DNA of 39,597 bases, taken from Deltaproteobacteria bacterium. Lineage in GTDB: Bacteria; Myxococcota; SpSt-1050; JACRCP01. This document shows, one piece after another, positions 32,508 to 39,597 of this stretch (its first letter is position 1; each line of letters starts with the position of its first letter). The notes under the pieces were generated by a model. That model did not search any database and was not told the origin of the DNA. It saw nothing but the letters and a program-made list of their open reading frames with translations. Location of the stretch: NCBI GenBank assembly GCA_016218965.1, contig JACRCP010000098.1:1-39597 (forward strand), written 5' to 3'. The position numbers and the translations under genes are program-made.

Positions 32508-33887
32508 ATGCTCGACCGGCGAAGGCTCAAACTGCTGTCACTTGTGGCCGCGGCAGCCGCGGCGGCGCTTTGCTCGGCGTGCGGCGGGGGCGCCGAGGGA
32601 ACCTCGTGCGTACAGGACAAGGACTGCGCATCGGGGATGGTCTGCATCGCCTCGGTCTGCAAAAAACCCGGCGCCGCGTCGAGGGACGGCGGCACGCCGG
32701 GGAGCGACGGGGCGAGCCCGGGAGCCGACGCCGCCGTTGACGAGGACGGCCCGGCCGTGGACACCGGGGCGGACGAGGCGACGACGGACGGCGGGCCCAC
32801 CGACGCAGGGACCGGGGATGGCGGCGCCGATTCGTCCGATCCGTCCGATTCGTCGGATCCGTCCGATGGCGGGGTCGAGCCCGGCGCCGACGGGTCTGTT
32901 GACGCCTCGAGCCCGTCGGACGGCGGCGTGCCGGACGGCGGGGGCAGCGACGCGGAGACGACGGACACCGGAGCCGGCGACACGGGGCCGACCGCGGATG
33001 GCGGCGGCGCGGACGCGGGGAAGCTCACCGCCTCCGAATGCTACAAGGACAAGGTCGATCCCAGCCTCCCGAAGGGTCCCGACTACGACCAGTTCAATCC
33101 GGTAATCGGCTCGCACTGCCTCGGGACCAACCATCAGGACATCGCAGGAATTGAGAAGGTGGTCTTCCTGGGCGATTCCATCACCGTCGGCACGCCGCCT
33201 TACATGTCCAAGGCGTACCGGCTCCAACTCACCGACATGCTCGAGGCCAAGTTTGGAAAGCTCGAGACCAAGAACTGCTCGGCGTGGGGCGCGCGCACCG
33301 ACGACCTGCTGCTTCCCTCGAACCAGCAGATCCTCACGTGTTTCGACAAGCTCCCCGAGACCAAGCGGACGCTCGTCGTCATGACCGTCGGCGGAAACGA
33401 CATGGACGCCATCGCCAAGAAGTGGATCGAGACCAAGGACATCCAACAGTGCATGGACCTCGCGGTGCGTGCGGTGGATCTGTTCGAGGACGCGATCGAC
33501 TGGTTCTACGAGCCCGGGAGGTTCACGAACGGCGTGTACATCATGTTCGCCAGCGTGTACGAGTACACCGACGGGAGCGGCGACATGGGCGCGTGCCTGA
33601 TGGCCGGGCTCGAGGGACTGCGGGGCCTCTGGCCCGAAGGGGCCGAGCCTCTCCGGTACCTCAACGAAGGGTTCATGCGGATCGCCGTGGCAAGGCAGAT
33701 CGACATGGTCTTCCTGCTCGAGTACTTCTGCGGCCACGGCTTCTGCTACGACAACAAGTGCGCGCTCCCGAGCCCGTGTTTCAAGGCCGGGAACGAACTC
33801 TGGCTCGACGCGCTCACGTGCATCCACCCCAACGACAAGGGACACACGGAGCTTGCAAAGATGTTCATGGCGGTCGTCGACGAGTGA
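32508..33887 (+). CDS. SGNH/GDSL hydrolase lipoprotein
   Basis: A 459-residue lipoprotein (MLDRRRLKLLSLVAAAAAAA, then LCSAC; Cys25). A Cys-rich unit follows (SCVQDKDCASGMVCIASVCK), then a 110-residue Asp/Gly/Ala linker with SDx units (DPSDSSDPSDGG). Residues 185-459 are an SGNH hydrolase: block I VVFLGDSITVG with nucleophile Ser224, block III VGGNDMDA, and block V near the C-terminus DALTCIHPNDKGH with His440. The Asp usually found three residues before the His (DxxH) is Thr437, so the triad looks incomplete and may work as a Ser-His dyad. SGNH enzymes are often esterases or carbohydrate deacetylases. Ten bases separate it from a PIG-L deacetylase gene. Confidence 0.92.
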   Translation: MLDRRRLKLLSLVAAAAAAALCSACGGGAEGTSCVQDKDCASGMVCIASVCKKPGAASRDGGTPGSDGASPGADAAVDEDGPAVDTGADEATTDGGPTDAGTGDGGADSSDPSDSSDPSDGGVEPGADGSVDASSPSDGGVPDGGGSDAETTDTGAGDTGPTADGGGADAGKLTASECYKDKVDPSLPKGPDYDQFNPVIGSHCLGTNHQDIAGIEKVVFLGDSITVGTPPYMSKAYRLQLTDMLEAKFGKLETKNCSAWGARTDDLLLPSNQQILTCFDKLPETKRTLVVMTVGGNDMDAIAKKWIETKDIQQCMDLAVRAVDLFEDAIDWFYEPGRFTNGVYIMFASVYEYTDGSGDMGACLMAGLEGLRGLWPEGAEPLRYLNEGFMRIAVARQIDMVFLLEYFCGHGFCYDNKCALPSPCFKAGNELWLDALTCIHPNDKGHTELAKMFMAVVDE

Positions 33888-33897
33888 CGGGAGACGA

Positions 33898-34668
33898 ATG
33901 GCGAAAGGCGAGGGACGAACAACCGGCGTCGTCCTGGCATTCATGGCGCACCCCGATGACGCGGAGATGCTCTGCGCGGGGACGCTCATCCGCCTGGCCG
34001 ACGCCGGGTGGACCGTCCACGTCGCGACAGCCACCGCCGGCGACTGCGGGTCAATGGCGCTCGCACCGCGGCGCATCAGCACAATCCGCCGGGCCGAGGC
34101 CCGCAAATCCGCCGCGCTCTGCGGCGCGACGTACCACTGCCTGGGCGAAAAGGACGGGTTCGTATTCCACGACAAGCCGACGATGCGGAAGGCGATGGAC
34201 CTCTTCAGAAAAACGGCACCGTCCGTGGTGTTCGCGCACGCGCCGAGCGACTACATGATCGACCACGAGGTCGCCTCGGTCCTTGCCCGGTCCGCGAGTT
34301 TTTTGTATCCGGCACCCAACGTGTCGGCCATCAAACGCAGACCGGGGTCCGCCGTGCCCCACCTGTACTACTGCGACCCGATCGCGGGCATCGACCCATC
34401 GGGGAAACCCGTCCGGCCGACGACCGTGGTCGACATCTCCGACGTCATCGAAAGGAAAGCGACAATGCTCGCATGTCACGAGAGCCAGCGCGAGTGGCTG
34501 AGACGTCACCACGGGATGGACGAGTACATCGAACGAATGAAACGGCACGGGTCGGCTCGGGGGGAGTTGATCGGAAAACCGTACGCAGAGGGATTCGTCC
34601 AGCACCGGGGGCACGCATACCCGGGTTCGAATCTGCTCGGAACTGTCCTCGGAGCGGCGGACGTCTGA
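33898..34668 (+). CDS. PIG-L (LmbE-like) family deacetylase
   Basis: A 256-residue zinc-dependent N-deacetylase of the PIG-L/LmbE family, which removes acetyl groups from N-acetylglucosaminyl substrates. The ATG at 33898 has GGGAG 4 bases upstream; in-frame codons before it overlap the SGNH gene. The signature FMAHPDDAEMLCAGTL supplies the His and Asp of the zinc site. HATA-like strands (TVHVATATAGDCGSM), RRAEARKSAALCGA and HAPSDYMIDHEVAS (second metal His) follow in family order. There is no signal peptide, so it acts in the cytoplasm. It lies 10 bases after the SGNH gene and 3 bases before a NagB-like gene. PIG-L and NagB domains are often adjacent or fused, which supports an amino-sugar pathway. 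Confidence 0.93.
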   Translation: MAKGEGRTTGVVLAFMAHPDDAEMLCAGTLIRLADAGWTVHVATATAGDCGSMALAPRRISTIRRAEARKSAALCGATYHCLGEKDGFVFHDKPTMRKAMDLFRKTAPSVVFAHAPSDYMIDHEVASVLARSASFLYPAPNVSAIKRRPGSAVPHLYYCDPIAGIDPSGKPVRPTTVVDISDVIERKATMLACHESQREWLRRHHGMDEYIERMKRHGSARGELIGKPYAEGFVQHRGHAYPGSNLLGTVLGAADV

Positions 34669-34671
34669 GGC

Positions 34672-35661
34672 GTGGAGCCCGATCGTTTCGGAGTCGAGAA
34701 GTGGGGAGTTGAGGAACAACGGGTGAGGAAGACTCCGCGGCCATTGAGCAAGGTTGCGCCCGACTGGTGGGACTACACGACGCTTGATCCGGCTCTCCTC
34801 AAGGACGCCGCGGGACTTTCGGAGAAGTCCCTCGCCCGTCTTTCGAGGCCGGGCTTCGCCGTGCACTTCTACAACACCCGCGAAGAGTTCTATCTTGCGG
34901 AGGCATTGGAGTACATCGATGCCTGGCGCCAGGCGACCCCGTCGCGGCCGGCGGGCATCTGCGGGCCGATAGGCCCCACCGAACAGCTCCCCCTGGTCGC
35001 GCGGATCATCAACAGCCTGGGTCTTGACCTTCACAACGCGCACTTCTGGGGCATGGACGAATGGGTCGAGGACGGGAAACCGGTCCCAATCTTGCACCCG
35101 ATGTCGTTTGCGCGGGCAGACATGGAGCTGTGCTTTGAGAGGATCGACCGGCGGCTGCGAATGCCCGAACAAAACCTCCATTTCCCGACGGGCGATCTTG
35201 GGCGGTACTCGAGAAGCTTTGACGAAATCCGCTGCGTCGTGATGCAGGGCGGCCAGGGCGAGGTGAAGCACTGGGCGTTCAACGACCCGCCGCGGCGCGC
35301 GGGCAGATTCGAGGATGCGCCGCCCTCCCCCGCCGAGTACAAAAGGCTCCGCGCGCGCGTGACGGACCTCCACCCCATGACCGTCATCCAGAACGCGCGC
35401 ACGTCGGGCGGCGGTTACGTGGCCGCGGTCCCCACGCAAGCGGCGACCGTGGGACCCGTCGAGACATGGAAGGCCGAACGCGTTTCAATCTGGCACGGCG
35501 GGATGCACGACAACCCGTTCGGCATGCGCCTTTCGGCGCTCATGATCTCGAAACGGATAGCCGATACGTCGGTGCCGATGTCGCTTTTGGCCGACCATCC
35601 CGAGGTCCACTTTCACTACCTTCGGCCGGCGCTCGGGGTCGTCGGGGCGGAGATGCACTGA
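34672..35661 (+). CDS. NagB-like glucosamine-6-phosphate isomerase-family protein
   Basis: A 329-residue protein of the NagB/RpiA fold related to glucosamine-6-phosphate deaminase. The start is GTG at 34672, 3 bases after the PIG-L stop. Visible family regions are [37 protein letters not shown] (equivalent to the NMDEY block) and [17 protein letters not shown]. The last aligns with the active-site loop GxDGHIAFNEP: His200 is kept, but the catalytic Asp is Val198 and the Glu is Asp205. The C-terminal half has [16 protein letters not shown] and [17 protein letters not shown]. This subfamily may be an isomerase or bind amino-sugar phosphates without deamination (inference). With the PIG-L and SGNH genes it suggests processing of an acetylated amino sugar. 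Confidence 0.8.
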   Translation: MEPDRFGVEKWGVEEQRVRKTPRPLSKVAPDWWDYTTLDPALLKDAAGLSEKSLARLSRPGFAVHFYNTREEFYLAEALEYIDAWRQATPSRPAGICGPIGPTEQLPLVARIINSLGLDLHNAHFWGMDEWVEDGKPVPILHPMSFARADMELCFERIDRRLRMPEQNLHFPTGDLGRYSRSFDEIRCVVMQGGQGEVKHWAFNDPPRRAGRFEDAPPSPAEYKRLRARVTDLHPMTVIQNARTSGGGYVAAVPTQAATVGPVETWKAERVSIWHGGMHDNPFGMRLSALMISKRIADTSVPMSLLADHPEVHFHYLRPALGVVGAEMH

Positions 35662-35665
35662 GGGA

Positions 35666-35686
35666 AGGCAAGAGGCGCGAGGCGGG
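35666..35686 (+). repeat. Heptanucleotide array before the porin gene
   Basis: Three in-register AGGCNNG units (35666-35686) between the NagB-like stop and the AGGAGG ribosome site of the next gene. Confidence 0.7.
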
Positions 35687-35700
35687 AAGAGGAGGACCGT

Positions 35701-37569
35701 ATGGCGCGGAGCATCCTGGCAATCCTGGTTTTGCTCGTCATGACGACCCCCGCGGCGGCGCAGGAGGCAAACGAACCGCCGGCGGCGGCGACGACGAAGG
35801 AACTCCCCGCCGCGCCGGCGCCCCAGCCGTCGCCGGCTGCGCCGCCCCGCGTCGAGGAGATCGTTCCGGACCCCCAACCACCTTCGGCCCTCCCGGCCAA
35901 AGAGGAGGCCGCGATCGTCCCCGCAGCGGCTGGCACCATCGCCGGCCCTCCCTCGGGAAGCGCCGAACCGGGACCCTCGGGCCTTCACGGCCGGCAGCCG
36001 CTTGTGCGCGCGGGGAAGGGCGCGTTTGATATTTCGGCCGAGTACCGCCTGCGCACCATCTATGTGAACCCGCTCGAACTCAACGGGCTCGACGCGGCCG
36101 AGGTCCGCTACGCCCAGAACCGCCTGCGAACGGGCTGGCTTTTCAACTGGGACAACAAGGTCAAGGTCCAGGCCGAGATCGACCTTCTGGACGGCGTGCT
36201 CGCGGGAGACAACGGGATCGTCTGGGGCGACCCGCCATATCCCAACGAGGGAACGTCCACAATCGCCAGGAACCCAAACGAGGCGGGCGTAGGAGTCGTG
36301 CTCAAGCCCGACACGGACCCGCTTGCGCCCTCGTCGTACACGTACGGCCTAAAAAAGATCGACCCCGTCACCGTCCGCAGGGCGTGGGGCGAGGTTGCCC
36401 TGGGTGCGGGTGTCCTGCGCGCGGGGCGGATGGCCTCGTACGAGGGGAGGGGCATTCTGGCAAACGACGGGAACAACGATCTGAACCGCTTCGGGACAAA
36501 CGGCCGCGGCGACACGTCGGACAGGATCCTGTTCGGCACCAAGCCTCTCGAAATCTACAAGGCCATCCGTTCCGGCGATCCCGCGGCGGCAGACCCCCGT
36601 GAGGACCGCGGCCTGTTCTTCGGCGCGGCCTACGATCAAGTCGTGAACGACAGCATCCAGCTCGGCGGCGACAACGCCAACCAGTACGGCGTGTCGGCGT
36701 ACTACCTCCTCCCGGAGTTCAATGTGTTCGGCCTGCGCTGCCGCGACCTCCGGGTCGCCGGGTCGTTTGCGTACCGCGGGGCGCACGACGTCGAGATGGG
36801 CATCTCCATCCTGCCGCTTGAGCTTCGCGTGGGCATCGAAAAACTGCGCCTCGAGTTCCAGGCGGCGCCGATGTGGGGGGCAACGCGCGAGCTCTCGGAT
36901 GCCTTAAGCCTCATGTCGAGCAAGAAACCGGTCGTCCAGGATGTGCTCGCCCTCGGGGTGATGACCGTAGCCGACTACGACGTCGGGCCGGTGACATTGA
37001 CCCTGGAGTTCGACTACGCCTCGGGCGACGACGACCCGCGGCCGGACACGAGGGTCACCGATTTCATATTCGCCGAAGATACGAGCGTCGGGCTTCTGCT
37101 CTTCCCGCAGGTGCTCGGGTACCTCACGGCGCGCTCTTCGGCCGCGGGAAACGCGAATCTCAATGGCCTGGGTGCCACGGCGCTCCCGTCCACGCGCGTG
37201 GCGACCTACGGCGCGTTTTTCAACGCGAAGGCCCTCTTCCCGCAAGTCACCTGGCACCTGACCGACGAAGTGTTCCTGCGCGGAGGCGCGCTCTTTGCCT
37301 GGACCGCCGCCCCCTCGACCGACCCCACCGAGACACTCCGACGCGAGGACGGCAAGGAGATCACCGACGACGCGGTGAACTACAACGGCGGGAAACCAGG
37401 TGACTACTGGGGCACCGAGTTCGACCTGCGTTTTTCGGCAAAACTCTGGGGTCACTTCGTCTTCGACCTCGATGGCGCGGTTCTCCTGCCGGGAGACGCC
37501 CTTCAAGACATGAACGGAGACGCGGTGCCGAGCGGGATGGTCGAGGCACGGCTGCAGTTCAGGTATTGA
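35701..37569 (+). CDS. Outer-membrane beta-barrel protein (porin-like)
   Basis: A 622-residue exported protein. The ATG at 35701 has AGGAGG 5 bases upstream. The signal peptide ends PAAA/QEA, followed by a Pro/Ala-rich periplasmic stretch (about 22-100). From residue 105 the sequence shows many amphipathic strands separated by acidic loops: FDISAEYRLRTIYVNPLEL, VRYAQNRLRTGWLFNWDNKV, VTVRRAWGEVALGAGVLRAG, VTLTLEFDYASGDDDP and GTEFDLRFSAKLWGHFVFDL. It ends VEARLQFRY with a terminal aromatic residue, typical of barrel insertion. A large pore of 16 to 22 strands is likely; the alginate-export or OprB-like class is possible but unproven. It is 39 bases after the NagB-like gene and may be in the same operon. 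Confidence 0.88.
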   Translation: MARSILAILVLLVMTTPAAAQEANEPPAAATTKELPAAPAPQPSPAAPPRVEEIVPDPQPPSALPAKEEAAIVPAAAGTIAGPPSGSAEPGPSGLHGRQPLVRAGKGAFDISAEYRLRTIYVNPLELNGLDAAEVRYAQNRLRTGWLFNWDNKVKVQAEIDLLDGVLAGDNGIVWGDPPYPNEGTSTIARNPNEAGVGVVLKPDTDPLAPSSYTYGLKKIDPVTVRRAWGEVALGAGVLRAGRMASYEGRGILANDGNNDLNRFGTNGRGDTSDRILFGTKPLEIYKAIRSGDPAAADPREDRGLFFGAAYDQVVNDSIQLGGDNANQYGVSAYYLLPEFNVFGLRCRDLRVAGSFAYRGAHDVEMGISILPLELRVGIEKLRLEFQAAPMWGATRELSDALSLMSSKKPVVQDVLALGVMTVADYDVGPVTLTLEFDYASGDDDPRPDTRVTDFIFAEDTSVGLLLFPQVLGYLTARSSAAGNANLNGLGATALPSTRVATYGAFFNAKALFPQVTWHLTDEVFLRGGALFAWTAAPSTDPTETLRREDGKEITDDAVNYNGGKPGDYWGTEFDLRFSAKLWGHFVFDLDGAVLLPGDALQDMNGDAVPSGMVEARLQFRY

Positions 37570-37572
37570 GGA

Positions 37573-37642
37573 AGGCATGAGGCGGAAGGCGGGAGTGAAA
37601 AACCGCCAGTGAGAAGTGAGAAGTGAGAAGCGGGAAGAAAGG
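37573..37642 (+). repeat. Long heptanucleotide-register repeat
   Basis: Ten consecutive 7-base units in register. They begin with AGGCATG and AGGCGGR-type units and include three perfect AGTGAGA copies (37608-37628). It starts 4 bases after the porin stop codon. Confidence 0.8.
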
Positions 37643-37670
37643 CGCGGGACCGTTCGCGGCACGTCCGGAA

Positions 37671-37752
37671 GGGTGCCACGGACAAACCCGGTTTGTCCGT
37701 GCCTGCGGAAACCCGGCTTTCACGGACAAGCTTACGCTTGTCCGTGGCACCC
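37671..37752. repeat. Double-hairpin element with 15-bp terminal inverted repeats
   Basis: An 82-bp element bounded by GGGTGCCACGGACAA (37671-37685) and its exact inverse (37738-37752). It contains two perfect hairpins with 11-bp arms (37677-37701 and 37721-37746). It lies in the 229-base gap before the Ig-like lipoprotein gene. Only one copy occurs in the window; it looks like a miniature mobile or REP-type element. Confidence 0.85.
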
Positions 37753-37798
37753 CGCCCGTCAAAAATGCCTCGGATCTGGAGATCCGCGGAGGATGCGA

Positions 37799-38848
37799 AT
37801 GAAAACCACTCCCCTCGTGACGTTCTTCACTGCGACCGCGTTCTTCCTCGCCGCCTGCACCTACGACCCGCCGCCCAAGGTGAAGACCTCGGTGCCGGAA
37901 GACGGGGCGGTCACCGAGGACGTGCACGGCAGGATCGTGGTCCAGTTCACCGAGCCCGTCGAACGCGAAAGCGTCGAGGCGACGCTGTACGCCAAGACGT
38001 ACGATGCCGAGGGAAACCTGCTTGAGCGGTGCGCGGCGGGCGGGGCATCGGATTGCCAGGAACCCGTCGCCGGCCCCTGTTCGGTGAAAAAGTGCCCCGG
38101 CGGGACGCTCGTCATCAACACCGACTTCACCCAGATGGCCTTCGCATCGCAGAATGCCCTGCCGATCGGAAACTACGTCCTGCGGATATCACCGGGACTT
38201 GAGGACAAGGACGGCAACGCCACCGGCGTCCCGTACGACATCTCGTTTTTTGTGAAACCCGCCGCGGTAGAGGCCAAGACGACGTTTGAGCCGGGTGTGT
38301 TCATCGCCTGGATGGACCTCGAAAGGCCCTTCACATTCCCGCTCGAGACGTACTGGCACATCAACGTCGATGCCGAAACAGGAAAGATCTCGGGCGGTTC
38401 GTGCGACGCGGACCCTGTCGATCCCTCGAACTACGACAGGGAAAAACACGACTACAAGGAGTGGAAACCGGCGCCGTATCTCGAAGAAGGGGACGAGAAC
38501 GGGTTCAAGTTCGTCTTCGAGGGAACGGTCCAGGACGTCGAGGCCGACGGAACGACCTCGTACTACTTCGAGACGAAGCCGAACCTGTACATCTACTGCA
38601 AGCAGCCCGAGGTCGAGGTCATGGACGGGCAGTTCGTGGTCACGATCGATTTCGACCCGGCCCTGGGCCGCGAGGTGATGTCGGGGACGATGACCGCGGC
38701 GGGGGCGAGCATCCTGGGCCAGCCGCCGCAGGAAGTCTTCGGCCGCGTCTACGGCTACCGTTTGAGCGGCGCCGAGATAGGGACCGACAAGTGGTGGCAG
38801 ACCTGCGCCTCAACCGACCCCGCGACGGTGACGAAAAAAGGCCAATAG
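37799..38848 (+). CDS. Ig-like domain lipoprotein
   Basis: A 349-residue lipoprotein. The ATG at 37799 has GGAGG 6 bases upstream; the ATG at 37793 is closer to that site and less likely. The signal ends FFLAAC (Cys20). Residues 25-150 form a SbsA/Big_5-type bacterial Ig-like domain (VKTSVPEDGAVTEDVHGRIV, then VQFTEPVERESVEATL, ending in YDISFFVKP). The second half is a beta-rich domain with conserved-looking Trp and Tyr (FIAWMDLERPFTFPLETYWH; YYFETKPNLYIYCKQ; VMSGTMTAAGASILGQ). Paired Cys suggest disulfides. No enzyme motif was recognised. It follows the porin gene in the same direction, separated by two repeats, so cotranscription is uncertain. Confidence 0.85.
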   Translation: MKTTPLVTFFTATAFFLAACTYDPPPKVKTSVPEDGAVTEDVHGRIVVQFTEPVERESVEATLYAKTYDAEGNLLERCAAGGASDCQEPVAGPCSVKKCPGGTLVINTDFTQMAFASQNALPIGNYVLRISPGLEDKDGNATGVPYDISFFVKPAAVEAKTTFEPGVFIAWMDLERPFTFPLETYWHINVDAETGKISGGSCDADPVDPSNYDREKHDYKEWKPAPYLEEGDENGFKFVFEGTVQDVEADGTTSYYFETKPNLYIYCKQPEVEVMDGQFVVTIDFDPALGREVMSGTMTAAGASILGQPPQEVFGRVYGYRLSGAEIGTDKWWQTCASTDPATVTKKGQ

Positions 38849-38853
38849 AGAGA

Positions 38854-38867
38854 CACGACCAGTCGTG
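38854..38867. terminator. Hairpin between convergent genes
   Basis: CACGAC, two bases, GTCGTG, lying in the 23-base gap between two converging stop codons. Position suits a bidirectional terminator, although the stem is short and no long T-run follows. Confidence 0.35.
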
Positions 38868-38871
38868 GCTT

Positions 38872-39276
38872 CTACGCCGCGGCCGACAGCCCCTTGAACC
38901 GGGCGTACTCCGCGCAGAACGCGTCGAGCATGGCCTGCCACCGCAGGGCAACCCTGATGCCGTCGGGCGAGCACGCCGCAACCCGGCACCGAAGCGGCCG
39001 GACCTCGTAGATACCGCAACCCACGACCGCAAGGAACGGGCAGTCTCCGCTTTCGCCCTTCGGCCAACCCTCACGGCGCCGCGAAAGAAACGACTTCACA
39101 AGGTCCACCTCGAGCCCGTGGCGCCTCCGCCAGAAGACACCCCACCGGCCGCGGTTCCCGCGCGTTGTGCAACAATGCGCGCACCCGTCACACACGAAAC
39201 CGCCCTCGATCATCTCTCGGTCGACCGCCGCGTAGAGATCGATGAGCCTTTCGAAATATCCGTTCCCGTTCTCCAC
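38872..39276 (-). CDS. YkgJ family cysteine-cluster protein
   Basis: A 134-residue protein of the YkgJ (UPF0153) family, thought to bind an iron-sulfur cluster or zinc. The start is GTG at 39276 with GGGAG upstream. The cysteine pattern is visible: FVCDGCAHCC (Cys29, 32, 35, 36), then CPFL, GCGIYEVRPLRCRVA and AACSPDG. The length fits the family. The N-terminal helix (YFERLIDLYAAVDREMIEGG) and the RPLRCR block are hallmarks. The function of the family is poorly known. It converges with the Ig-like lipoprotein and has no operon partner in the window. Confidence 0.92.
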   Translation of the reverse strand: MENGNGYFERLIDLYAAVDREMIEGGFVCDGCAHCCTTRGNRGRWGVFWRRRHGLEVDLVKSFLSRRREGWPKGESGDCPFLAVVGCGIYEVRPLRCRVAACSPDGIRVALRWQAMLDAFCAEYARFKGLSAAA

Positions 39277-39597
39277 CGCCCGCTCCCGCGCCCCCCTTCA
39301 CCCAGATGGACGACCACCCCGATCCGGAAGATGCCGGCCCGACCCCTCGCCGGCCGCGCCGAACCCAGACGCGGTGCCAGGCAGACGCGGTGCCAGGTAC
39401 GTTCCGGGGCGCTGGCAGCCGAAAAGACGGGAAAATCAATCAGTTGGGGGTCGTGTGCGTAACTTCTCAAAAAGTGGTGGCCGAGGCGTCGGAGCGGAGT
39501 CGGACGGTTGCGCCGATCGTCGTCGGTCCGGGGATGCTCCAGCGTTCAGCTTGGCACCGGGGGAGTCTACGGCGCCTGTGCGCGAGCTTCGATGAGG
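39277..39597. other. Window end without a recognised gene
   Basis: 321 bases upstream of the YkgJ gene. They hold a 16-bp tandem duplication (39366-39397). Plus-strand frames stay open from about 39463 to the end, but none shows a recognisable family, so a gene starting near here and continuing beyond the window is possible but unproven. Confidence 0.4.
39366..39397 (+). repeat. 16-bp perfect tandem duplication
   Basis: CAGACGCGGTGCCAGG occurs twice head to tail (39366-39381 and 39382-39397) upstream of the YkgJ gene. No gene covers it on either strand with confidence. Confidence 0.8.

Noticed and set aside
39540..39597. A glycine-rich LGTGGVYGACARA reading at the window end, reminiscent of a protein-kinase loop
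   Set aside because: The frame upstream is short and Arg-rich, with no kinase N-terminal context, and the window ends too soon to judge.

Overview
The window is high-GC, densely coding bacterial chromosome with a strong surface/lipoprotein bias. Several traits point to Myxococcota or a related former deltaproteobacterial lineage, probably an uncultured one: many lipoproteins with Asp/Gly/Ala-rich linkers (DAG, DGG, SDx units), thrombospondin type 3 calcium repeats, tandem von Willebrand A (VWA) lipoproteins, and a MYXO-CTERM-like C-terminus. This placement is inferred from style; no rRNA, tRNA, CRISPR array or insertion sequence was seen.

Left part (1-9567). A truncated CsgG/TolB-like exported protein and a cyclophilin lipoprotein lie on the minus strand. 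A Phd/PIN toxin-antitoxin pair follows on the plus strand; its toxin appears to start at CTG in a CTGA overlap. Then comes a minus-strand run: an 862-residue lipoprotein, the tRNA methylthiotransferase mtaB, an RNase III carrying an N-terminal transposase-type HTH, and a SWIM-SNF2 helicase.

Central part (9598-25097). An alpha/beta hydrolase and a small lipoprotein diverge. A tight minus-strand gene train then reads, in transcription order: outer-membrane protein (25097), ECF sigma factor, zinc/FecR/PEGA/TPR anti-sigma factor, TSP3 protein with a MYXO-CTERM-like tail, two paralogous VWA-TSP3 lipoproteins, a Cys-rich PPC-like lipoprotein, a beta-propeller-like lipoprotein and a small lipoprotein. 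Overlapping start/stop codons (GTGA, ATGA) and gaps of 12-15 bases suggest one sigma-controlled surface programme. This is the best candidate for an undescribed system in the window.

Right part (25375-39276). It holds a parallel beta-helix protein and a 1363-residue lipoprotein of the zinc metalloprotease type whose HExxH motif reads HAFGH, so the catalytic Glu is absent. A DMT transporter with a His-rich tail follows. Next is a plus-strand run of SGNH hydrolase, PIG-L deacetylase, NagB-like protein, outer-membrane barrel and Ig-like lipoprotein, then a YkgJ-type cysteine-cluster protein.

Three kinds of non-coding repeat are superimposed: degenerate heptanucleotide arrays (consensus AGGCRYG) at gene junctions and inside mtaB; two copies of a roughly 108-bp multi-hairpin element with terminal inverted repeats; and one 82-bp element with 15-bp terminal inverted repeats. 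Several plus-strand genes have a -10-like hexamer ending only 6-9 bases before the start codon, suggesting leaderless transcripts.
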